Shown: positions 35,279-45,057 of the stretch, in pieces
How positions within the stretch are numbered: the first letter of the stretch is position 1
Layout: each line of letters starts with the position of its first letter
Source of the DNA: Chitinophagaceae bacterium BSSC1
GTDB lineage: Bacteria; Bacteroidota; Bacteroidia; Chitinophagales; Chitinophagaceae
Length of the DNA stretch: 64,000 nucleotides
Assembly (NCBI GenBank): GCA_002256435.1
Contig: NKJC01000006.1
Coordinates: 186,001 to 250,000, forward strand
Direction of reading: 5' to 3'
Made by a program: the position numbers and the translations under genes
Notes under the pieces: model-generated
Database searches by the model: none
What the model saw: only the letters and a program-made list of their open reading frames with translations
Told to the model about the DNA's origin: nothing

Positions 35279-35310
35279 ACGGACCAGTTGCTCAACTGCA
35301 ATTGGTCCGT
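35279..35310 (+). terminator. Hairpin after the LiaF-like gene, possible attenuator
   Basis: An 8-bp stem ACGGACCA/TGGTCCGT with a smaller AGTT/AACT stem inside. No T run follows, so it may only partly stop transcription before the kinase gene. Confidence 0.45.
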
Positions 35311-35375
35311 TTGGGCTTGGTTAACAGAATAAAATAACTTTACTTTATTGCAACTCATTAAGCCCTCAACAGAAC

Positions 35376-36455
35376 TTGACCTTGAATAATCCTACAACCA
35401 AACAACAAGTATCCTTTTTCTTTGCCAGCAGTTTTGTGGCAGGATGGATACTTTTTTCTTTTTTACAATTCAAGACCTTGAGCAATTTTGGCGTGGATTG
35501 GTATTCGGCTTCGGTTGATGCAGGAATCAGTTATTTGTGTTTAGCGGGTGCCGGTCTAATAGTGATCAATAATATGAGGTATTATTTACCGGGTAAAGAA
35601 AAGTACTGGTATGTAGTAGTGCTAAGTTTAGGTCTTAGTGCAGTTTGGCTAGTGGTTGTTAGGGGAATTCTATGGTTGTTCTTACATGAGAATACTACCT
35701 ATATGCAAATGCTTTCTCAAAGCTTGTATATCAGATTTTCTTTGTCTTTCTTGATTTTAGGCTGCATTACCATGGTTAGTCTGCTTTGGTACACCCAACA
35801 AAATGAGACGCAAGCTCAAGAAAAAAAGGTTGAACTAGAACAATTGGCCAAAGACGCTGAACTATTCAAACTCAGGCAACAATTACAACCACATTTCTTA
35901 TTTAATAGTTTAAATAGTATTTCTGCTTTAGCCGGTTCTCAACCAGAAAAAGCCAGACATATGATACAACAACTGTCTGATTTTTTAAGAGGCACTTTGA
36001 AAAAAGAAGACCAACAATCTGTTCCTCTTCAGGAAGAAATGGCATATCTGGAATTATACCTAGACATTGAAAAAGTGCGATTTGGACATAGGTTAGAAAC
36101 CCGTATTGAAATCAGTGAATTGGCAGGTCAAGCACTGATACCTCCCATGATCCTGCAGCCCTTGGTAGAGAATGCCATTAAATTTGGTCTATATGATACC
36201 ATTGACGCAGTAACCATTTCTATTAAAGCAACTGTAGAAAATCAAAACTTAGTTATTCTGGTTTCGAATCCATTTGATGAAAATAGCCAATCGTCTGAAA
36301 AAGGAACAGGATTTGGATTATCTTATATTCAAAGAAGGCTATTCTTATTATTTGGCAGAACTGGTTTATTGAACAGTAGTAGCAAAGACCAGTTGTTTAC
36401 AGCAGCATTAACTATACCCCAAACTTATATTGAAGACCCAAACAAGCTTTCATGA
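35376..36455 (+). CDS. LytS-type sensor histidine kinase
   Basis: A 359-residue kinase with four membrane helices (about residues 12-32, 48-67, 77-101 and 118-138), a coiled linker and the His_kinase domain (PF06580). The phospho-acceptor is H173 in QPHFLFNSLN. The ATPase domain has the N-box LVENAIKFG and the glycine-rich GTGFGLSYIQRR. No ATG is available upstream of the first helix; TTG 35376 or TTG 35382 is the start. Its stop overlaps the start of the LytTR regulator gene by four bases, so the pair is translationally coupled. Confidence 0.93.
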   Translation: MTLNNPTTKQQVSFFFASSFVAGWILFSFLQFKTLSNFGVDWYSASVDAGISYLCLAGAGLIVINNMRYYLPGKEKYWYVVVLSLGLSAVWLVVVRGILWLFLHENTTYMQMLSQSLYIRFSLSFLILGCITMVSLLWYTQQNETQAQEKKVELEQLAKDAELFKLRQQLQPHFLFNSLNSISALAGSQPEKARHMIQQLSDFLRGTLKKEDQQSVPLQEEMAYLELYLDIEKVRFGHRLETRIEISELAGQALIPPMILQPLVENAIKFGLYDTIDAVTISIKATVENQNLVILVSNPFDENSQSSEKGTGFGLSYIQRRLFLLFGRTGLLNSSSKDQLFTAALTIPQTYIEDPNKLS

Positions 36456-37183
36456 AAATAATAATTATAGATGATGAACCACTAGCAAGGGGCTTGGTGG
36501 AAGAATATTTGAGCGCATTTCCAGAACTTCAATTGGTACAATCATGTGGAGATGGATTTGAGGGATTAAAAGCCATTCAGACACACAAACCAGACCTAAT
36601 TTTTTTGGACGTACAGATGCCCAAGATCAATGGATTTGAATTATTGGAATTATTAGAAAATCCTCCTGCAGTTATTTTTACTACTGCTTTTGAAGCTTAT
36701 GCCATACAAGCATTTGAAGCACATGCCATTGATTATTTGTTAAAACCATTTGGACGTGATAGATTTGAAAAAGCAGTTAAAAAATGGCTAGACCAACAAC
36801 AAAACCAACCCAATACAAAGGCTTTATTAGAAGCAGTAGCAGCAGGTACAGGGCAGCAAAATAGAATTGTACTCAAAGAAAATAATAAGATTAAAATCAT
36901 CCCAACCAAGCAGGTATTATACCTAGAATCGGCAGATGACTATGTAAAAATTCATACAGCTGAAGGGGCATATTTAAAGAATAAAACCATGGCTGAATTT
37001 GAAAGACTTTTAGAGGGTCAAGACTTTGTGCGGATTCATCGCTCTTATCTGGTACAAGTATCTTTAATCACCCGTTTGGAACCCTACGAAAAAGATAGTC
37101 AGCTGGCCATTTTGAGCACAGGTCAAAGATTACCGGTTAGTAAATCGGGCTATGCCAAACTTAGGTTAGCATTAGGTTTATAA
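36452..37183 (+). CDS. LytTR-family response regulator
   Basis: A 243-residue regulator with an N-terminal receiver domain (residues 1-120; phospho-acceptor D53 in FLDVQMP, lysine in LLKPFGRD) and a C-terminal LytTR DNA-binding domain (about 140-243) with the family block DFVRIHRSYLVQ. The start overlaps the kinase stop (ATGA). It should bind direct repeats upstream of its targets; the TTACCGAG pair at 34406-34434 is a candidate. Confidence 0.95.
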   Translation: MKIIIIDDEPLARGLVEEYLSAFPELQLVQSCGDGFEGLKAIQTHKPDLIFLDVQMPKINGFELLELLENPPAVIFTTAFEAYAIQAFEAHAIDYLLKPFGRDRFEKAVKKWLDQQQNQPNTKALLEAVAAGTGQQNRIVLKENNKIKIIPTKQVLYLESADDYVKIHTAEGAYLKNKTMAEFERLLEGQDFVRIHRSYLVQVSLITRLEPYEKDSQLAILSTGQRLPVSKSGYAKLRLALGL

Positions 37184-37252
37184 AACCTGACCCATGTCAT
37201 AGGAATTAGCAGGGATTAAGATTAATATGCAGACTGAATAGAACTGCTTCAC

Positions 37253-39769
37253 ATGCAAGATCCAAACCCCATTACCGGACTCACCCAATCTCAAGTTGCC
37301 GCATCCAGAACTGCTCATGGCAGCAATACCCTAGCATTTAAAAAAGAAAATGGTTTTTGGGAGGCATTAAAAACCCTTGCCAAAGAACCCATGGTAGTCT
37401 TGTTACTTGCCGCATCGGTTTTATACTTTATCAGTGGCAAAACGGGCGATGGCATTTTCTTAGGCTGTGCCATTGTGTTGGTTGCGGCTATTTCTCTGTA
37501 CCAAGATTCTAGGAGTAGGAATGCCTTAGAAAAATTGAAAAATTTTACAGAACCTAGGGCCAAGGTTGTTAGAGATGGACAAACCATTGAGATAAATTCG
37601 GATGAATTAGTTGTAGATGATTGCATGGTCATTGAAGAAGGCAGTAGCATTCCTGCCGATGGTTGCATTATTCAATCCAATGACTTTTCTGTAAATGAAT
37701 CTATTTTAACGGGCGAATCCTTTGCTGTTTTTAAAGACGCAACAAAAGAAGACAATCTAGTATTTGGGGGCACCCAAGTAGCCAGTGGATTGGCCATTGC
37801 TAGGATTACGGCCATTGGCAACGAAACAAAATTGGGTAAGATTGGAAAAAGTTTAGAATCTATTCAAGAAGAGAAGACGCCACTAGAAAAACAGATAGCC
37901 AATTTTGTACAAAAAATGGTGATGGCAGGAGCGGTGATTTTTGGGATTGTGTGGCTCATAAATTATACTCATTCAAAAGACGTTTTAGATAGCTTGCTTA
38001 AAGCGCTAACGCTGGCCATGAGCATATTGCCCGAAGAAATTCCAGTTGCTTTTACCACATTTATGGCATTGGGTGCTTGGCGTTTAATGCAAATGGGCAT
38101 TATTGTCAAACAAATGAAAACGGTTGAAACATTAGGTTCTGCAACGGTCATATGTACAGACAAAACAGGTACCATAACTCAAAACAAAATGAGTTTGGCT
38201 GGACTATACTGTTTAAAAGAAGCACAAACTTATTTGGGTGAAAATGAAATTGGGGCTAATGGAAAGGACCTCATTAGAACGGCTATGTGGGCAAGCGAGC
38301 CTATTCCATTTGACCCAATGGAAATTGCACTGCACCAGCGCTACCAGGATCTATATTCAAACGATGAACGGCCAGATTTCCGAATGAAACATGAGTATCC
38401 CTTAGAAGGCAAACCTCCAATGATGACCCATATATTTGAAAACAAAAAGGGGGAGAGAATGATTGCCGCAAAAGGGGCACCAGAAGCCATTATTGCCGTA
38501 TCAAATTTGGGAGATACAGAGAAAGTTAAGGTTGAACAAGCCATCTTGAATTTTACCAAGGAGGGATACCGTGTATTGGCCGTTGCCCAATCTAATTTTG
38601 CAGAAGAAAATTTTCCGGAAAAGCAACAAGCTCTACCCTTTGTGTTTATTGGCTTGGTAGCTTTCTTTGACCCACCAAAGAAAAATATTGCTACTACACT
38701 TGCTCATTTTTACAAAGCAGGCATTAATGTAAAAATTGTAACAGGAGATAATGCTGCTACCACTTTATCCATTGCAAAACAAATTGGATTCAAAGGAGCT
38801 GATCAAGAAATAAGTGGTGATCAATTAATGAAATTGACAGACGATGTTTTAGAAAAACAAGTCCTGGAAACCCAAGTCTTTACACGAATGTTTCCAGAAG
38901 CCAAGCTTAGAATCATCAATGCTTTAAAAGAAAGTGGCCAGATTGTTGCCATGACTGGCGATGGTGTAAATGATGGACCAGCCTTAAAAGCTGCACATAT
39001 TGGTATTGCCATGGGCAAGAAAGGAACAGAAATTGCCAAACAAGCAGCATCTTTAATTTTAGTAGAAGACGATCTAGGAAAGATGGTAGATGCTATTGCC
39101 ATGGGAAGGCGTATCTATACCAATTTAAAAAAAGCCATTCAATACATTATCTCCATTCATATTCCTATTGTGCTCACGGTGTTTTTACCATTGGCATTAG
39201 GATGGATTTATCCCAATATTTTCTCTCCGGTGCATATCATTTTCTTAGAGTTAATCATGGGACCAACCTGTTCTATCATTTATGAAAATGAACCAATGGA
39301 ACAACATAGTATGTCTGAAATGCCAAGAGAGATGAGTAATACTTTCTTTAATTGGAAGGAGCTCACAACAAGTATTATTCAAGGGCTCATGATTACCGCC
39401 GGTTGCATGTTTACTTATTTATGGGCTGTTAAAAATGGCGCAGATGAACCAAGTACCAGAACCATGGTTTTTCTTACATTAATCAGCGCCAATATATTTT
39501 TAACTTTAGTAAACAGATCATTCTACTATTCCATTCTAACAACACTAGGATTCAAGAATAATTTGGTTGTTTGGATCATTGGAATCACTATTGCAATTAC
39601 TGTTGCGCTAATATACATTCCTGTTCTAAGTCAATTTTTTGAATTCCAAGTTTTGGATAGTAATCATACACTAATAGCAGGATTAGTAGGCTTTGTTGCA
39701 GTTATTTGGTTTGAACTTGTGAAATGGTATCAGCGTTTAAACAGTCAAAAAAATAAGATTAAGGAATAA
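37253..39769 (+). CDS. P2-type cation ATPase with non-canonical ion-site residues
   Basis: An 838-residue P-type ATPase of the P2 (Ca2+-ATPase-like) group. The N-terminal cation-ATPase domain, TGES actuator motif, phosphorylation site D303 in DKTGTIT and GDGVNDGPALKAAH hinge are all intact, so it should cycle. In M4 the motif is LPEEIP. By alignment to SERCA, the M5 residues N768 and E771 are His and Ile (YIISIHIPIVL), and M6 N796, T799 and D800 are Glu, Met and Gly (FLELIMGPT). Canonical calcium ligands are therefore mostly missing and the transported ion is uncertain. It follows the LytTR gene by 69 bases and may belong to its operon. Confidence 0.88.
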   Translation: MQDPNPITGLTQSQVAASRTAHGSNTLAFKKENGFWEALKTLAKEPMVVLLLAASVLYFISGKTGDGIFLGCAIVLVAAISLYQDSRSRNALEKLKNFTEPRAKVVRDGQTIEINSDELVVDDCMVIEEGSSIPADGCIIQSNDFSVNESILTGESFAVFKDATKEDNLVFGGTQVASGLAIARITAIGNETKLGKIGKSLESIQEEKTPLEKQIANFVQKMVMAGAVIFGIVWLINYTHSKDVLDSLLKALTLAMSILPEEIPVAFTTFMALGAWRLMQMGIIVKQMKTVETLGSATVICTDKTGTITQNKMSLAGLYCLKEAQTYLGENEIGANGKDLIRTAMWASEPIPFDPMEIALHQRYQDLYSNDERPDFRMKHEYPLEGKPPMMTHIFENKKGERMIAAKGAPEAIIAVSNLGDTEKVKVEQAILNFTKEGYRVLAVAQSNFAEENFPEKQQALPFVFIGLVAFFDPPKKNIATTLAHFYKAGINVKIVTGDNAATTLSIAKQIGFKGADQEISGDQLMKLTDDVLEKQVLETQVFTRMFPEAKLRIINALKESGQIVAMTGDGVNDGPALKAAHIGIAMGKKGTEIAKQAASLILVEDDLGKMVDAIAMGRRIYTNLKKAIQYIISIHIPIVLTVFLPLALGWIYPNIFSPVHIIFLELIMGPTCSIIYENEPMEQHSMSEMPREMSNTFFNWKELTTSIIQGLMITAGCMFTYLWAVKNGADEPSTRTMVFLTLISANIFLTLVNRSFYYSILTTLGFKNNLVVWIIGITIAITVALIYIPVLSQFFEFQVLDSNHTLIAGLVGFVAVIWFELVKWYQRLNSQKNKIKE

Positions 39770-39844
39770 TTTCAAACGTTTTCGGGGTATAAATAGCAAG
39801 AGCAAAGCGATAAAAAATCAGGACCTTTAACAAAAAATCTTGCC

Positions 39845-41929
39845 ATGCGATGCTATTATCCCAAAGCTGGAATCTTGACCTTAATATTGTTGGTTAGTCA
39901 ATATTTGTCAGCTCAAAAAAATCTTGTTAGTTTCTCCCCTAATCATCAAATTGCTTTGACGGTTTCCCTAGACACAAAAGGGCAATGCAGCTATAGTAGT
40001 AATTTTCAAGGCAAGCCAATTATAAATCCATCAAGCCTTGGGTTTATCTTAGCTACTCCTGCAATTAACCTGAATCGCTTTCAATTGGTTTCAGTAGATA
40101 GTAGTTTAACTGACAATACATGGAAACCAATTTGGGGTGAGCAATCACAGATAAGAAATCATTATCGCGAGTTAAAACTAGGTTTAAAGGATCTTGGAAA
40201 ATCCGGCATACTAATCAATCTTATTTTTCGTGTGTTTGATGATGGCATTGGATTTAGATATGAGTTTCCAAAACAAGATGGGCTAAACTATTTTGTTGTT
40301 GCTGAGGAAAACACCCATTTTGGATTAACAGGCAACCATGATGCTTTTTGGATTCCAGGTGACTATGATAGCAATGAATATGCGTACACCATAAGTAAAT
40401 TGTCAGAAATAGACGCCATAGCTGTTGCAAAAAAAGAAAAAGACATTGCGGTTACAAGTTTGATTGGGCCCACTGCCGTTCAAACACCCCTGATGTTAAA
40501 ATCGGCATCGGGAATTTATTTAAATATTCACGAGGCCGCATTGATCAATTATCCCGCCATGAACTTGGTTCTTGATAAATCAACCATGCAATTTAGGTCT
40601 CAGTTGGTTCCTGATGCAGTTGGAAATAAAGCCTATTTACAAGCTCCTTTTCAAACACCTTGGAGAACCATTGTGGTAAGCAATAAAGCCACCCAAATTC
40701 TTGCTTCAAAATTGATACTCAATTTAAATGAACCAAGTAAAATGCAAGATCCAAGCTGGATTAAACCACAAAAATTTGTAGGCATGTGGTGGGAAATGCA
40801 TACAGGAAAAGCCACTTGGCAAAAAGAAGGTGGAAAACATGGCGCTACCACCGAAAGGGTAAAAACCTATATAGACTTTGCTGCTGCAAATGGGTTTGAT
40901 GGCGTTTTAGTAGAAGGCTGGAATGTGGGTTGGGAAGACTGGTTTGGGAATTGGAAAGAAAACGTCTTTGATTTTGTAACCCCCTATACTGACTATGATG
41001 TAAATGCTTTAACCAAATACGCACAATCTAAAAATGTGCGGATTATTATGCACCATGAAACATCTGGTGCTGCTACCAATTATGAACGCTATATGGACAC
41101 AGCTTATAGATTTATGGTGAATCATGGTATGAATACTGTAAAAACGGGCTATGTAGGAAAGATTATACCAAGGGGTGAACACCATGATGGGCAATGGATG
41201 GTCAATCACTATCTAAGGGCTGCTGAAAAAACCGCTTCTTATAAAATTATGATTGACGCACACGAACCGGTTCATCCTACTGGCTTGCATAGAACTTATC
41301 CTAACTGGATGGCTAATGAAGCTGCTAGAGGCATGGAATTCAACAATGCTCCTACCCTAGGCATGTCTCCAGACCATACTACCATCTTACCCTTTACACG
41401 GCTAATGGGCGGCCCTATGGACTTTACACCGGGGTTCTTTCATTTACAATTAAACCAGTTTGTTCCAGAAAGAAAAACAAGGGTTAGAACAACTTTATGC
41501 AAACAGCTGGCGCTTTATGTAACAATGTATAGTCCTTTGCAAATGGTCTCAGACCTACCAGAAAATTACCTGCAACACCCCGATGCATTACAATTCATCA
41601 AAGACGTGGCTGTTGATTGGGACAAAACCATTATCCTTGATGCAGAACCTGGTGACTATATCAGCATTGCTAGAAAAGCAAAAGGAACTAACAATTGGTT
41701 TTTAGGAGCCATAACAGATGAAAATAGCCGAACCATGGACCTACAATTGGACTTTTTGGATGCCAATAGTACTTATATAGCAACAATTTATAGAGACGCA
41801 GTAAATGCAGATTGGGAAAAGAATCCAGAAGCCTATACCATTGAAGAAAAACTGGTTAAACCAAATGATATATTAAAAGTCTTTTTGGCCAGAAGCGGGG
41901 GTGTAGCCATTAGTTTTAAAAAGAAATAA
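39845..41929 (+). CDS. GH97 alpha-glucosidase, SusB-like inverting type
   Basis: A 694-residue secreted enzyme with a signal peptide ending LSAQ. The N-terminal beta-sandwich (about 25-290) precedes the TIM-barrel catalytic domain. The SusB catalytic residues E439, E508 and E532 correspond here to E405 (MHHET), E474 (DAHEP) and E498 (GMEFN), with identical spacing (69 and 24 residues). Their presence marks the inverting alpha-glucosidase branch rather than the retaining branch, which uses an aspartate nucleophile. It degrades alpha-glucans such as starch or malto-oligosaccharides. No SusC/SusD pair is nearby. Confidence 0.94.
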   Translation: MRCYYPKAGILTLILLVSQYLSAQKNLVSFSPNHQIALTVSLDTKGQCSYSSNFQGKPIINPSSLGFILATPAINLNRFQLVSVDSSLTDNTWKPIWGEQSQIRNHYRELKLGLKDLGKSGILINLIFRVFDDGIGFRYEFPKQDGLNYFVVAEENTHFGLTGNHDAFWIPGDYDSNEYAYTISKLSEIDAIAVAKKEKDIAVTSLIGPTAVQTPLMLKSASGIYLNIHEAALINYPAMNLVLDKSTMQFRSQLVPDAVGNKAYLQAPFQTPWRTIVVSNKATQILASKLILNLNEPSKMQDPSWIKPQKFVGMWWEMHTGKATWQKEGGKHGATTERVKTYIDFAAANGFDGVLVEGWNVGWEDWFGNWKENVFDFVTPYTDYDVNALTKYAQSKNVRIIMHHETSGAATNYERYMDTAYRFMVNHGMNTVKTGYVGKIIPRGEHHDGQWMVNHYLRAAEKTASYKIMIDAHEPVHPTGLHRTYPNWMANEAARGMEFNNAPTLGMSPDHTTILPFTRLMGGPMDFTPGFFHLQLNQFVPERKTRVRTTLCKQLALYVTMYSPLQMVSDLPENYLQHPDALQFIKDVAVDWDKTIILDAEPGDYISIARKAKGTNNWFLGAITDENSRTMDLQLDFLDANSTYIATIYRDAVNADWEKNPEAYTIEEKLVKPNDILKVFLARSGGVAISFKKK

Positions 41930-42053
41930 AATGAGTAGTCCATTTTGAAATTGACGAAATTGTTGCACTAATTGCGGACTATCGTATCAAGCATTTTTAA
42001 GAAGCGCCCTATTTTTGTGTTGTATAAGTTTAGGGGCTTATATCTAAATAATC

Positions 42054-42084
42054 TGGCCGTGTTTCTACACTGGCCATTTTTTTT
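42054..42084 (+). terminator. Terminator after GH97
   Basis: TGGCCGTGT pairs with ACAC-T-GGCCA (one bulged T) around a TTCT loop, followed by eight T's. It ends the GH97 transcript. Confidence 0.8.
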
Positions 42085-42095
42085 GCCTCAACTGC

Positions 42096-42123
42096 AAAAA
42101 AAAAGCCACCCAAATTGGATGGC
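42096..42123 (-). terminator. Terminator after the 208-residue PAS-DHp gene
   Basis: On the minus strand: GCCATCCA, ATT loop, TGGGTGGC (one mismatch), then nine T's. It ends the signalling island. Confidence 0.75.
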
Positions 42124-42144
42124 CTGCTTTCTCATAGCAGTGTA

Positions 42145-42771
42145 TTAATTTCTAAAGACCTTACCCAATTTGATTTCATTAGTCAGTCCTACAATAGAAT
42201 GAATCTCGTTGTCAAGTTTTTCTGATTCCGCTTTTAACATACCTAACATTTCCATTAATTCTGCATCAATTACAGCACCTGCTTGCAATGAAAGTAATTC
42301 TGTTAGTCCTTTAATATTGGCTAAGGGCGCCCTAAAAAGATGCGATTGACGCCAAGCAATACTTTCCAATGCTTCTATATAGGCTACATTTTTCAATTCG
42401 TTTAACTTCTTTTCATGAATATCATTAAAAACAAAACTTACACCGCAAATGTTCTTGGCGTCATCAAAAACGGGAAAGAATCCAACACTATGCCAAACAA
42501 AAGTATTTCCGAGGGGTAGTTGCACTTCCAAATCAGATTTTTTACCTTCTAGTGCCATTTTAAAATAAAATAGGAATCGCTCAGAAGTACTTTCACAAAG
42601 ACATTCATGGAAATTAATCCCCTCTATCACACGAATCTTGCGGTATGCCCTAATACGATGTTCTGCCATGGTATTAAAGAACAATACCTTACAGTTTTTG
42701 TCAAGATAGACAACACTTTGTGTTGTACTATTGATCAGTGATTGCAAAGGATAATCCACAGCTAAATTCAT
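42145..42771 (-). CDS. PAS-DHp protein without an ATPase domain
   Basis: A 208-residue soluble protein. A PAS domain covers about residues 10-120 and ends in the usual VFNDIHEKK. It is followed by a histidine-kinase dimerisation/phospho-acceptor (DHp) helix with H144 in QSHLFRAPLANI, where the HxxxxPL pattern aligns with the canonical SHELRTPL. The protein ends about 60 residues later with no HATPase domain. It is therefore a kinase-like protein that cannot phosphorylate itself alone. A close paralogue lies directly upstream; the two probably arose by duplication. Phosphotransfer or dimer-decoy roles are possible. Confidence 0.82.
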   Translation of the reverse strand: MNLAVDYPLQSLINSTTQSVVYLDKNCKVLFFNTMAEHRIRAYRKIRVIEGINFHECLCESTSERFLFYFKMALEGKKSDLEVQLPLGNTFVWHSVGFFPVFDDAKNICGVSFVFNDIHEKKLNELKNVAYIEALESIAWRQSHLFRAPLANIKGLTELLSLQAGAVIDAELMEMLGMLKAESEKLDNEIHSIVGLTNEIKLGKVFRN

Positions 42772-42908
42772 CCTGAAAAGGTTTGAATGATTGAAAAAAA
42801 AGCGTGCGGATTAAAGAGAGGCGAGCACAAGATTCTATGCTAGTGTGAAAGTACATTGAATATTCAGGCCTTGATAGCTGTTCCAAGTCAGAATACAAGA
42901 GTTATTCA

Positions 42909-44135
42909 TCAACTATCCATCTTTAAAATGTCAATTTTTGAGGACAACCTACTTGAGTATTGCACAATTTTGTGTATTTCTTGGTCCATTTTCTCCGTTT
43001 CTGCAGTAATCATGCTTAATAAATGCTTGGTTTCGGCACTTAATTGTCTTTCTGGGTTTCGCAATAATAACTTTGAAAGACCAATGATATTGGCAACAGG
43101 TGCCCTTAATAAGTGTGATTGTTTCCAAGCAATTTTTTCTAACTCAGAAACATAGGCTTCATTTTTTAGAGCGGCCTGTTTTTTCTCTTGAATATTACTT
43201 GCTATAAACGAAACACCCAAAATTGTAGATTTCTCATTTACAACAGGAAAAAAACCAAAATAATACCAAACCAATTTACCCTCAAGAACAATCTGCCATT
43301 CCATTTCACTGATTTGCAAATTCATGGCTTTTTGAAAACAGTCATGAAACCTATCTTCCATACCTACAAACAAAAACTGCTCAAAATCATCACCCACACA
43401 AACCTCTTTACCCGTCCTTTTCAATAAACTATCTTTTCCAAGTTTATTAAAGTATAACACTTTACCCTTTTTACTCAAATAATAAATACTTTCCCTGGTA
43501 CTATTGATTAGGGACCTTAGGTTATAGTCTTGCTTTTCTAACTCAATAAAAGAATCTTGCAATTTTTTCTCTAATGGCATATAGTTAAAAAGAATCACCA
43601 CCAAAAAAGCTACAACTGTAAGCAGTGCAAGCGCTATTTGTAACTTATAGATGAACAGGTATTTAGATTGGGTGTCTTGAAAAAAATCATCTGCTATTCT
43701 CTCTAAACAAGTTTCAATAAGTATATGCAAATCTAAAAATGACTGAACACTTGAAACCTTTTTGCTCACCTTTGACTTTAATACAATTAGACTGTCCCTC
43801 AATTTAACCATCTTTTTCTTGAGTTTCAGGTTTTCCATGTCATGAAGACCTAGTTCTTCATCTCCATCAATTAAAGCATTATTGATTTTTTCTAATTTAG
43901 AAAACTCAAAAAGAATTTGATTAAACTTAACTGAATCTTTATCGTTTGAAACCCTATGGTTACCAATTCTGTTCAGGATTAATTGTTCCTTACCTAATAA
44001 ATTAATAATCTTAGCATTATCCATCTTAAGGTGCTGAACACGTTGCATGAAAACCAGATTGCCAAAAATCACAAAGACTGTAATGGCAACTAATAAAAGG
44101 TATTTGATTTTCACAGCTCTAGAGAGCAATTTCAT
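42909..44135 (-). CDS. Membrane-bound PAS-DHp protein without an ATPase domain
   Basis: A 408-residue protein starting at ATG 44135; the longer frame starts inside a leader hairpin. Two membrane helices (about residues 10-30 and 165-184) flank a mostly helical periplasmic sensor whose LLGKEQLILNRI resembles PilJ/NarX-type sensors. A PAS domain follows (about 205-320), then a DHp helix with H341 in QSHLLRAPVANI. As in the shorter paralogue, the protein ends without an ATPase domain. It is probably a sensor that exchanges phosphate with, or dimerises with, the neighbouring kinase proteins. Confidence 0.82.
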   Translation of the reverse strand: MKLLSRAVKIKYLLLVAITVFVIFGNLVFMQRVQHLKMDNAKIINLLGKEQLILNRIGNHRVSNDKDSVKFNQILFEFSKLEKINNALIDGDEELGLHDMENLKLKKKMVKLRDSLIVLKSKVSKKVSSVQSFLDLHILIETCLERIADDFFQDTQSKYLFIYKLQIALALLTVVAFLVVILFNYMPLEKKLQDSFIELEKQDYNLRSLINSTRESIYYLSKKGKVLYFNKLGKDSLLKRTGKEVCVGDDFEQFLFVGMEDRFHDCFQKAMNLQISEMEWQIVLEGKLVWYYFGFFPVVNEKSTILGVSFIASNIQEKKQAALKNEAYVSELEKIAWKQSHLLRAPVANIIGLSKLLLRNPERQLSAETKHLLSMITAETEKMDQEIHKIVQYSSRLSSKIDILKMDS

Positions 44136-44156
44136 GACATTAGGGATTTCAAATAA

Positions 44157-44208
44157 AATAATAAGCGTTCCTTTCAACTAGGAACACTTATTATTAATCC
44201 GGGGGGAG
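44157..44208 (-). promoter_or_regulatory. Leader hairpin with CCGGGGGGAG motif upstream of the PAS-DHp gene
   Basis: A 15-bp stem (44157-44171 with 44181-44195) and a 9-base loop, 21 bases before ATG 44135. In the minus-strand RNA every position pairs, with one G-U wobble; on the plus strand that position is a C-A mismatch, which suggests the minus-strand transcript is the functional one. Directly upstream in that RNA is CTCCCCCCGG (44199-44208 on plus as CCGGGGGGAG). Confidence 0.6.
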
Positions 44209-44297
44209 ATTATGTCAAATTTAAGACTAGGAAAACAAAAGGATTGTCACTTAATGACCTAAAAACAAAACAAATTCAGCAGAATCAAGGATAAATG

Positions 44298-45050
44298 TTA
44301 TTTCTTAGTGTATTGCAAAGGACTTGTACCATATTTTTCCTTAAAACATTTACAGAAATACGAAACAGAATTAAAACCAAGTATATAGGCAATGTCTTTA
44401 ACAGACCCCATATTTTGCCTGAGCATTATTTCTGCCTTTGCCAACTTGTAGGAAAGCATGAATTTACGCGGACTTTTTCCATAGATTTTTTTCATCCAAC
44501 GCTCTAAAGTAGATACACTCATTAGCATTTTGCTAGCAATCTCCTCTACACTTATATTGGCATTGTCTGAGAAATCTTCCATGATGGCAGAAATCTGCTT
44601 TTTGAAATTATTCACAGGTGAATCGGCTTGATAATTTAAATTAGTCAATTCGCTTTTCTCAATAGTTGCCTGTTTTTGTTTGTGAACTGCTACTTGATTC
44701 CTAATCTTCAAAAACAGATTATTAGATTTAAACGGCTTTACTATATAATCATTAGCACCTAATTCAAGACCTTCCGTAATCTTGTCTTCACTATTAATGG
44801 CACTCATTAGAATTACCGGAATAGCAGCTAGAGCTTCATTATTTTTCAACAATCTAAGAATGGAAAAACCATCCAATGGAAAAGGCAACATAATGTCTAA
44901 CAAAATCAGATCAGGAATCTTTACTTCTAGATACTCTATTAATTTAGATCCATTTTCTAAGGCAGTAATGCCAAATTCATTTCCTAACAATTCCACCAAT
45001 GCTTCCCGCAACTGTTCATTGTCTTCAACAATACAAACTGTAGGTTTCAT
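44298..45050 (-). CDS. Response regulator with AraC-type DNA-binding domain
   Basis: A 250-residue regulator. The receiver domain (1-125) has phospho-acceptor D52 in LLDIMLP and lysine in VKPFKSN. The C-terminal AraC/XylS domain (about 150-250) carries two helix-turn-helix units, the second ending GFNSVSYFCKCFKEKYG. Its ATG is seven bases after the upstream receiver/pseudokinase gene, so they form one operon. It is the island's only transcription factor and therefore its likely output. Confidence 0.93.
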   Translation of the reverse strand: MKPTVCIVEDNEQLREALVELLGNEFGITALENGSKLIEYLEVKIPDLILLDIMLPFPLDGFSILRLLKNNEALAAIPVILMSAINSEDKITEGLELGANDYIVKPFKSNNLFLKIRNQVAVHKQKQATIEKSELTNLNYQADSPVNNFKKQISAIMEDFSDNANISVEEIASKMLMSVSTLERWMKKIYGKSPRKFMLSYKLAKAEIMLRQNMGSVKDIAYILGFNSVSYFCKCFKEKYGTSPLQYTKK

Positions 45051-45057
45051 AGCAATC

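Noticed and set aside
39845..41929. Starch utilisation (Sus) locus around GH97
   Set aside because: No SusC, SusD or regulator of that type within the window.
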